A stretch of DNA of 35,896 bases, from contig JAGBOW010000117.1 of the NCBI GenBank assembly GCA_017633675.1, positions 1 to 35,896 on the forward strand, given 5' to 3'. The number at the start of each line of letters is the position of its first letter. Position 1 is the stretch's first letter. The notes under the pieces were generated by a model, which had not been told where the DNA came from, made no database searches, and saw nothing but the letters and a program-made list of their open reading frames with translations. This stretch comes from a bacterium. GTDB taxonomy: Bacteria > Cyanobacteriota > Vampirovibrionia > Gastranaerophilales > Gastranaerophilaceae. This document shows positions 29,811 to 35,896 of the stretch, one piece after another. A program made the position numbers and the translations under genes.

Positions 29811-32345
29811 ATGAAAGAAGCGTATTTTCCGCAAGAAATAGAAAAGAAATGGCAAAAAATTTGGGATGAGAAAAAAACTTTCCATACTCCCGATGAAAGC
29901 GATAAACCTAAATATTATGCACTTTCGATGTTCCCGTATCCTTCAGGAAAACTCCACATGGGACACGTCAGAAATTACACAATTACAGATGTTATAGCAC
30001 GTTTCAAAAAAATGAACGGGTTTAATGTTCTTCATCCGATAGGCTGGGACAGTTTCGGACTGCCTGCGGAAAACGCTGCAATGAAACACGGTGCAAACCC
30101 CGAAACTTGGACTGATGAAAATATCGCTTATATGACAAAGCAATTAAAAATGCTTGGACTTTCCTACGATTGGGACAGAGAAGTTACAACCTGCAAACCC
30201 GACTATTACAAATGGACTCAATGGTTATTCTTACAACTCTACAAAAAAGGTTTGGCATACAAAAAAGAGGCTGCGGTTAATTGGTGCGAAGAATGCGGAA
30301 CCGTTCTTGCAAACGAACAGGTTATTGACGGCAAATGCTGGAGATGCGATCACGTTGTTGAGAAAAAATATTTATCTCAATGGTTTTTGAAGATTACCGA
30401 TTACGCCGAAGTCCTGCTTGAAGATTTAGACAAACTTACGGGCTGGGGAGATAACGTAAAAACAATGCAGGCAAACTGGATTGGAAAATCAACCGGTGCA
30501 ATTTTCAGATTTCCCGTAATTGACGCACCATCAGGTGAAAAAATCGAAGTTCCCGTCTATACAACAAGGCCTGACACTGTTTACGGTATAACATATCTTG
30601 TTGTAGCTCCCGAATATGCTGATATCGAAAAGCTTACAACTCCCGAAAACAAAGAAAAAGTTGAAGAATATCGTTCTAATGCGCGCAAAATGTCTGAAAT
30701 AGAAAGACTTTCGACAGACAGAATAAAAACAGGTGTTCCTTTGGGAACTCATTGTAAAAACCCGTTTAACGGAGAAATTTTCCCGCTTTGGACTGCTGAT
30801 TATGCTTTGGCAGAATACGGAACAGGCGCAGTAATGGCTGTTCCGACACACGATACAAGAGATTTTGATTTTGCTAAAAAATACAATATGCCAATGAAGG
30901 TAGTTATTCAAAATTCTGAAAATCCCTCAAATTGTGAAAATGAAGCATACACAGAAGAAGGTATTCTTATAAATTCCGGTGAATTTAACGGAATGAAGAA
31001 CACAGAGGCTAAAAAAGCGATTACTCAAAAATCAGTTGATGAAGGATTTGGAGAATTTAAGACCCAATACAGATTGAGAGATTGGTTAATTTCCCGTCAA
31101 AGATACTGGGGTGCGCCAATTCCGGTTGTATACTGCGACAAATGCGGAATACAACCCGTTCCGGAAGATCAATTACCCGTAATGTTACCAAAAGATGTTG
31201 ATTTTTCGGTTGTCGGAAAATCGCCGATTACTACTTCAAAAACTTTTAAAGATACGGTTTGTCCTGTTTGCGGAGGTCATGCCGTTCGTGAGATGGATAC
31301 AATGGATACGTTTATGTGTTCAAGCTGGTACTATTTGAGATACGCAGATGCCCAAAATGATAACGAATGCTTTAACAAAGACAAAGTAAACCATTGGCTT
31401 CCTGTTGACCAGTATGTCGGCGGAATTGAACACGCAATTTTACACCTTTTGTATTCAAGATTTATTACAAAAGCGTTGAAAGATTGTAATTTATTGGATT
31501 TTGACGAACCGTTTAAAAACCTTTTGACACAAGGTATGGTTTTGAAAGACGGTTCAAAAATGTCTAAATCCAAAGGAAATACTGTTGATCCCGATGAAAT
31601 ATTTGAAAACTACGGAGCAGATACCGCAAGATTATTTATCCTGTCCGATTCTCCTCCGGCAAGAGATTTTGACTGGTCAGATGCAGGTGTTGAAGGTTGT
31701 TACAAATTCCTGAACAGAGTTTGGAGATTAATTTCTGCAAATGCAGAAAACATTTGTGCAGAAAGTGGAAAATGGAAAGTGGAAAGTGGAAAGTTAGATA
31801 ACTTTCAATTTTCAACTTTCAACTTTCAACTTAAAAAAGACAATGACGACCTTGTTCGTATTGTCCACATGTCAATCAAGGGCATAACAAATGATATTTC
31901 AAACGACTTCCAGTTTAATACCGTAATTTCAAAATACAGAGAACTTGTTAATGCAATTTATGATTGGCAAAATAAAAAACCTCAACTTGATGATGAAGAT
32001 AAATCTGTTTTGAGCTTTGCAATTTTGACACTTATAAAGTTGATGTCCCCCGTTGCGGTTCATTTGACTGAAGAAGCTTGGAATGAAATTATAGGTGAAG
32101 GCTCTATTCATGACCAAAAATGGCCTGAATGGGACGAAAACCTTGCAAAAGCAAGCTCAATAACACTTGTTGTACAAATTAACGGCAAAATTAAGGATAA
32201 AATAGAGGCTGATGAAGCTTTATCGGAAGATGAGTTGAAAGAACTTGCCTTGTCGAGCGAAAAAATAAAAGAACTGACCGCAGGAAAAACAATTGTAAAA
32301 ACAATCGTTGTCCCTAAGAAGTTAGTAAATATTGTTGTTAAATAA
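29811..32345 (+). CDS. leuS: Leucyl-tRNA synthetase
   Basis: This class I aminoacyl-tRNA synthetase charges tRNA-Leu. It has 844 residues from the ATG at 29811, which follows AGGAGAG. HIGH motif: PYPSGKLHMGHVRNY near the N-terminus. A cysteine-rich zinc module (CEECG and CWRCDH) lies at about 155-185. The CP1 editing domain has TTRPDTVYGITYLVVAP and the GTGAVMAVPTHDTRDF signature, with its editing Asp. KMSKS is in GSKMSKSKGNTVDPD, followed by RDFDWSDAGVEG. Residues 651-674 are an insertion encoded by a 72-base palindromic element between the catalytic core and the anticodon-binding helices. The reading frame remains intact. The downstream glycosyltransferase gene follows after a P repeat. Confidence 0.95.
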   Translation: MKEAYFPQEIEKKWQKIWDEKKTFHTPDESDKPKYYALSMFPYPSGKLHMGHVRNYTITDVIARFKKMNGFNVLHPIGWDSFGLPAENAAMKHGANPETWTDENIAYMTKQLKMLGLSYDWDREVTTCKPDYYKWTQWLFLQLYKKGLAYKKEAAVNWCEECGTVLANEQVIDGKCWRCDHVVEKKYLSQWFLKITDYAEVLLEDLDKLTGWGDNVKTMQANWIGKSTGAIFRFPVIDAPSGEKIEVPVYTTRPDTVYGITYLVVAPEYADIEKLTTPENKEKVEEYRSNARKMSEIERLSTDRIKTGVPLGTHCKNPFNGEIFPLWTADYALAEYGTGAVMAVPTHDTRDFDFAKKYNMPMKVVIQNSENPSNCENEAYTEEGILINSGEFNGMKNTEAKKAITQKSVDEGFGEFKTQYRLRDWLISRQRYWGAPIPVVYCDKCGIQPVPEDQLPVMLPKDVDFSVVGKSPITTSKTFKDTVCPVCGGHAVREMDTMDTFMCSSWYYLRYADAQNDNECFNKDKVNHWLPVDQYVGGIEHAILHLLYSRFITKALKDCNLLDFDEPFKNLLTQGMVLKDGSKMSKSKGNTVDPDEIFENYGADTARLFILSDSPPARDFDWSDAGVEGCYKFLNRVWRLISANAENICAESGKWKVESGKLDNFQFSTFNFQLKKDNDDLVRIVHMSIKGITNDISNDFQFNTVISKYRELVNAIYDWQNKKPQLDDEDKSVLSFAILTLIKLMSPVAVHLTEEAWNEIIGEGSIHDQKWPEWDENLAKASSITLVVQINGKIKDKIEADEALSEDELKELALSSEKIKELTAGKTIVKTIVVPKKLVNIVVK
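31761..31832. repeat. Palindromic element inserted in frame in leuS
   Basis: The 72-base element has GAAAGTGGAAAATGGAAAGT at the left and the complementary CAATTTTCAACTTTCAACTT at the right, with AAGTTAGATAACTTT as the turn. It encodes 24 residues (ESGKWKVESGKL, then DNFQFSTFNFQL) with no stop. It resembles family A in design (tandem GGAAAGT arms) but not in core. Confidence 0.85.
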
Positions 32346-32351
32346 AAGTTT

Positions 32352-32427
32352 TGCCCTCGCCCCCATGTGGGAGAGGGTAATTTTTCAATACGAAAAGCTT
32401 GAATATCAGAAAATGGGTGAGAGGTAA
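32352..32427. repeat. P-family repeat, interrupted, between leuS and the next gene
   Basis: GCCCTCGCCCCCATGTGGGA, then GAGGG (32353-32377). After an AT-rich spacer of about 35 bases comes ATGGGTGAGAGG (32413-32424), which matches the right end of the copy at 33760-33796. This end gives the Shine-Dalgarno GAGAGG of the following gene. Confidence 0.7.
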
Positions 32428-34209
32428 ATGCCAAAAGTATCCGTTATTATACCTTGTTACAATCAGGAAGATTATCTTGAAGATGCTTTAAATTCTCTAA
32501 TTGGGGATTTTAAAGATTTTGAGGTAATCATAGTTAATGACGGTTCAACAAATTTTGGCGCAGTTGAAAAAATTCAATCTTGTATAGAAAAATTTTCTGA
32601 ATTTCAAATCAAATTTTTTAATCAAGAAAATCAGGGAGTTTGTATTGCCAGAAACAATGCAATAAAAGAGGCTCAAGGTGAATATATTCTGCCTCTTGAT
32701 GCAGATGATGTTACAGAAAATTCATACATTAAAGAAGCTTCTGAAATTTTAGATAAAGACCCTGAAATAGGTATAGTTTATTGCAGAGCGGAATTTTTTG
32801 AGGCAAAAACGGGTGAATTTAAACTTGAAAAACCGACAATTCCAAATATGCTTATTTCAAACAGGATTTTTAATACTGCAATGTATAGAAAATCAGATTG
32901 GGAAAAAGTCGGCGGTTACAAATCCCTTATGAAAGAAGGTTGTGAAGATTGGGAATTTTGGATTTCTTTAATGGAAACCGGTTTAAAACCCCATAAAATT
33001 GATAAAATTTACTTTAAATACAGAAAAATATATGGTGCACGAACCTCAGGCGCAATAAAATTTTCAAATTACATACAAATCAGAAAAAATATAATTTCAT
33101 TACACAAAAACCTTTATAAAAAATATTTTTGGCAAATAATATGTCCTTCTGTTTTTCTTTTTATTAAAAATGCAATTTACAATACAATTTTGTTCGGGAA
33201 AATATCATTTTTAAAATTCAAAAAATTTGTTAGAAGAATTTACTATAAAATTGCAATTAATTGTTTAAATTTGTACCCGAATATAAAGCGAATTAACAAA
33301 AAAATGGTGCAAAAAGAAATCGATAATTTTTTGAACAATAAAACAAAGGATAAAAAAGACATTGAAAAAGATGTTATTTTGTCATTAACCTCAATCCCCG
33401 ATAGAATGTTCGATATACATTTTACAATTTATTCGCTGTTAAAACAAAGTGTAAAACCTGAAAAAATAATACTATATTTGGGCAAAGAGAAATTTCCGAA
33501 TGGTGAAAAAGATGTTCCCGATAATGTTTTAATATTCAAAGATTTTGGATTGGAGTTCAGGTTTGTAGAAGATATTCGCTCTTTTACAAAACTTATTCCG
33601 GCATTAAAAGAATTCCCCGATAAAATAATAGTAACTGCAGATGATGATATTTTTTATGAAAAAGACTGGTTGAAGAATTTAGTTGAAACGCATAAAAAAT
33701 ATCCGAATAATATAATTGAACATAAACATCTGAATATAAAATTTCAAACACAACATCAACTCCCTCGACCGACGGGAGAGAGCATGGGTGAGGGGGAAAA
33801 TAATTCAAAAGAGTTATATTCTCCGTTACCTTATAGACAATGGACAAATAATATAGAAAATCAATCTTCATACACTAATTTTCTTATGGGAGTGGGCGGG
33901 GTTTTGTACCCGCCAAACAGTTTGTTTAAAGATGTTACGGAGAAAAATTTGTTTTTGCGTTTGTGTCCTCATAATGATGATGTTTGGTTTTGGACAATGG
34001 CAGTTTTAAACGGTACAAAAATAAGGATCGCAGACAATGCAATACAAAATTTGACAGTAGTAAATGTTGAACGGGAACTAAACCTCAACAGTGAACCGAC
34101 TTTATACAAAGAAAATCGAATAGGCGGAACTGACAGAGAGTTTAGAAAGGTGATAAATCATTATAATTGTGATATCATAGGGAAGATAAAAAATGAACAA
34201 AAAAATTAA
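32428..34209 (+). CDS. Two-domain glycosyltransferase (GT2 plus second GT-A-like domain)
   Basis: The 593-residue protein is a fusion. Domain 1 (about 1-215) is a GT2: VSVIIPCYNQEDYLEDAL, FEVIIVNDGST, the metal-binding LDADDV (about 90) and CEDWEFW with the likely base. A basic, aromatic-rich linker (about 215-305) may contact the membrane. Domain 2 (about 310-593) has VILSLTSIPDRMFDIHFTIY, IIVTADDDIFYEKDWL with a DDD metal site, and LCPHNDDVWFW, as in capsule-type glycosyltransferases with two acidic motifs. It probably adds two sugars in surface-polysaccharide assembly. Residues 445-456 (LPRPTGESMGEG) are encoded by a P-family repeat inserted between the acidic motifs of domain 2. The ribosome binding site also comes from a P repeat. 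The next gene overlaps by 17 bases. Confidence 0.85.
   Translation: MPKVSVIIPCYNQEDYLEDALNSLIGDFKDFEVIIVNDGSTNFGAVEKIQSCIEKFSEFQIKFFNQENQGVCIARNNAIKEAQGEYILPLDADDVTENSYIKEASEILDKDPEIGIVYCRAEFFEAKTGEFKLEKPTIPNMLISNRIFNTAMYRKSDWEKVGGYKSLMKEGCEDWEFWISLMETGLKPHKIDKIYFKYRKIYGARTSGAIKFSNYIQIRKNIISLHKNLYKKYFWQIICPSVFLFIKNAIYNTILFGKISFLKFKKFVRRIYYKIAINCLNLYPNIKRINKKMVQKEIDNFLNNKTKDKKDIEKDVILSLTSIPDRMFDIHFTIYSLLKQSVKPEKIILYLGKEKFPNGEKDVPDNVLIFKDFGLEFRFVEDIRSFTKLIPALKEFPDKIIVTADDDIFYEKDWLKNLVETHKKYPNNIIEHKHLNIKFQTQHQLPRPTGESMGEGENNSKELYSPLPYRQWTNNIENQSSYTNFLMGVGGVLYPPNSLFKDVTEKNLFLRLCPHNDDVWFWTMAVLNGTKIRIADNAIQNLTVVNVERELNLNSEPTLYKENRIGGTDREFRKVINHYNCDIIGKIKNEQKN
33760..33796. repeat. P-family repeat inserted in frame in a glycosyltransferase
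   Basis: CTCCCTCGACCGACGGGAG, then AGAGCATGGGTGAGGGGG. It keeps the reading frame open and encodes LPRPTGESMGEG. Confidence 0.85.
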
Positions 34210-35503
34210 ATTAATATTTAATGCAAGTATTTTGTCTTATGATTACCAAAAAACCAGTTCAAGGAGTGGTATATTTTTTGTTGCATGGAATATTTTGCAG
34301 GAAATGTTAAAACATGACGATATCGAAATTTATTTTTATGCTTCCCGTTCTCTTATGTATGGTTTGAAAAATTTTAAAGAGAGCAATCCAAAATATGCTA
34401 ATATACCTATACTTGGTAAATTTACACCGATAAACTATTTTTTAGGAATACTTGAATATTGGAAATACAATTGTCGAAAATTAGATAAAAAAGATAATTT
34501 ATTTAAAAAAATTGTGAGATTTGTTACAATAAGAATTTTAAGAATGGCATACAAACATAAGTGTATAGATAAATCATTAAAAAAAGAATTGAACAAATAT
34601 AGTGTATTTTTTTCTCCGGATAATGCTGCTCCAAAAGATATATTGGAATATCCGCAAATTAAAAAATTTACATTTTTACATGATGCTATCCCAATAGTTT
34701 TGAAAGATTATTTTTTTCAAATGAAAATAAGTACATCTTGGTTTAAAGATGTTTATGATGCATTAAACAAAAATGATTATTATTTTACAAATTCAGAACA
34801 TACAAAACAAGATTTTCTAAAATACTGTGATAATTTGAATCCTGAACATATTACGACAACTCTTTTAGGAGCTAATGAAAAGTTTTATCAGGTTACGGAT
34901 GAAAATGTTATTAAAAGTATAAAGAAAAAATATAATATTCCGGAAGATAAAAAATTTGTATTTAGTCTGTGTACTCTTGAACCAAGAAAAAATTTGATAT
35001 TTGCTGTTAAAAATTTTGTGAAATTTATCAAAGAAAATAATATTGATGATTTAATTTTTGTAATGGGCGGAGGACATTGGCAACTATTTCTTGAAACATT
35101 GAATAAAGAACTTGACGGATTAGGTGAGTATAAAAACAAAATAATTTCAACAGGTTATATTGACGATGATGATTTGGCAGCTTTATACAGTGCAAGTGAA
35201 ATGTTTGTTTATACCTCTTTGTATGAAGGTTTTGGAATGCCTGTATTAGAGGCAATGCAATGCGGATGTGCCTGTATTACTTCTAATGTTACCTCAATTC
35301 CTGAAGTTATAGGAGATGCAGGTATTCAGATTAACCCGAAATCTGATGAAGAAATGGTTGAAGCTTATAAAAAAATGTATTACGACAAAGATTTCAAAGA
35401 TGAATGCCGTAAAAAAGCACTTGAAAGAGCAAAATTGTTTAGTTGGAAAAAGTGTACAGATATTATAGTTAACAAAATACATGAGGTAGTGAATGAAGCT
35501 TAG
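34193..35503 (+). CDS. Family 4 (GT-B) glycosyltransferase
   Basis: This 436-residue protein has two Rossmann-like halves. In the N-terminal half the visible elements are KIKLIFNASILSYD, SGIFFVAWNIL and KFTFLHDAIPIV. The C-terminal nucleotide-sugar domain starts at FVFSLCTLEPRKNL (about 260) and includes FVMGGGHWQ and KIISTGYIDDDDLAALYSAS. YEGFGMPVLEAM holds the E-x7-E motif that contacts the donor, as in GT4 (RfaB and mannosyltransferase-like) enzymes. The start overlaps the previous gene by 17 bases and the stop overlaps the next, so the three are one translationally coupled cluster for a surface glycan. The donor sugar cannot be told from sequence. Confidence 0.9.
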   Translation: MNKKIKLIFNASILSYDYQKTSSRSGIFFVAWNILQEMLKHDDIEIYFYASRSLMYGLKNFKESNPKYANIPILGKFTPINYFLGILEYWKYNCRKLDKKDNLFKKIVRFVTIRILRMAYKHKCIDKSLKKELNKYSVFFSPDNAAPKDILEYPQIKKFTFLHDAIPIVLKDYFFQMKISTSWFKDVYDALNKNDYYFTNSEHTKQDFLKYCDNLNPEHITTTLLGANEKFYQVTDENVIKSIKKKYNIPEDKKFVFSLCTLEPRKNLIFAVKNFVKFIKENNIDDLIFVMGGGHWQLFLETLNKELDGLGEYKNKIISTGYIDDDDLAALYSASEMFVYTSLYEGFGMPVLEAMQCGCACITSNVTSIPEVIGDAGIQINPKSDEEMVEAYKKMYYDKDFKDECRKKALERAKLFSWKKCTDIIVNKIHEVVNEA

Positions 35504-35896
35504 TATTATTACACTAACATACAATAATTTAGAATATACAAGAAATTTTATCAAAAGTCTTTACGAAAATACAAAAGATTTTGAACTTATTTTGGTTGAT
35601 AACGGTTCAACAGACGGTACGGTAGAATATTTGAAATCATTACCTTATAACAATATAAAATTTATTTTTAATGAAAAAAATTTAGGATTTCCAAAAGGTA
35701 ATAATCAAGGTTTAGAAATTGCAGAAGGTGAATATATCGGATTTTTAAATAATGATATATTACTTTCTTCAAACTGGTTTGAAGGAGTTGAATTTGTTTT
35801 TAAAAACGAAACTGATGCAGCATTTGTTTCACCGTTTCATTTAAATCCTGCATACTATAATGTTAATGAAAAAAATTATATAAAATATTTTAAAAA
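35493..35896 (+). CDS. Family 2 glycosyltransferase, N-terminal part (runs off the window)
   Basis: The frame opens with KLSIITLTYNNLEYTRNFIK and continues to the window end without a stop, 134 codons in all. It has the GT-A signatures FELILVDNGSTDGT (about 30-43) and the NND metal motif in IGFLNNDILLSSNWFEG (about 80), and NLGFPKGNNQGLEIAEGEYI in between, typical of the rhamnosyltransferase-like GT2 subgroup. GAGGT lies 6 bases before the ATG, which sits 11 bases inside the preceding gene. It belongs to the same glycan cluster. Confidence 0.88.
   Translation, partial: MKLSIITLTYNNLEYTRNFIKSLYENTKDFELILVDNGSTDGTVEYLKSLPYNNIKFIFNEKNLGFPKGNNQGLEIAEGEYIGFLNNDILLSSNWFEGVEFVFKNETDAAFVSPFHLNPAYYNVNEKNYIKYFK

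Noticed and set aside
32108-32434. 108-codon minus-strand frame over the end of leuS
   Set aside because: It overlaps conserved leuS C-terminal codons and a repeat; no start signal or family similarity.

Overview
The window looks like the chromosome of an AT-rich, gut-type bacterium, most likely of the Gastranaerophilales/Vampirovibrionia (Melainabacteria). This is an inference from the prepilin signature FTLAEVLITLGIIGVVAA, the long PPi-dependent phosphofructokinase, the AT-rich codon use and the many small palindromic repeats. It is not proven, because no rRNA or tRNA gene is present.

Layout. 1-540: no protein gene, but a promoter, several strong hairpins and a terminator that suggest a structured RNA. 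540-6290 (minus): PPi-phosphofructokinase and a 1310-residue protein of unknown function. 6400-7750 (plus): uppS and an rdgB-type nucleotide pyrophosphatase. 7830-13660 (plus): a complete RND tripartite efflux operon (adaptor, HAE-1 pump, TolC-like channel). 13660-13920: a compact sense/antisense locus with the architecture of a type I toxin-antitoxin module. 13995-17570: rseP, then a convergent minus-strand pair (glycosyltransferase and YkgJ-like cysteine-cluster protein). 17680-23255: alr, a short dihydrolipoamide dehydrogenase, a small regulator cassette, a small secreted protein, proA and tdk. 23256-25340: a repeat-rich stretch with a DUF559 nuclease gene and two small proteins of unknown function. 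25337-28490: lepA, an unidentified small RNA, a HEPN (Abi-like) gene and an XRE regulator. 28656-35896: a prepilin-like protein, leuS and the start of a glycosyltransferase cluster that runs off the window.

Two families of short repeats shape the region. Family A has long GTGAAAAGTGAG-type terminal inverted repeats and sits at or over the stop codons of at least six genes or gene-end copies. Family P is GC-rich (CCCTCTCC...GGAGAGGG...) and lies between genes, where it can supply Shine-Dalgarno sequences. Copies of P, or of a related palindrome, have also been inserted in frame into three proteins: LeuS, a glycosyltransferase and the prepilin. The 3' ends of lpd and tdk are each duplicated around a small cassette (an XRE regulator plus LuxR remnant, and a DUF559 nuclease). 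The downstream copy again encodes the C-terminus of the gene, as when an integrative element restores its target.

The strongest candidates for something undescribed are (1) the type I toxin-antitoxin-like locus at 13668-13917, with opposed consensus promoters, a 24-codon hydrophobic peptide, a 14-nt 5'-3' self-complementarity and an antisense RNA with its own terminator; (2) the HEPN gene whose promoter overlaps that of a divergent small RNA; and (3) the gene-end-duplicating cassettes together with the DUF559 gene bracketed by inverted P repeats. All assignments come from reading the sequence; no database search or folding program was run.
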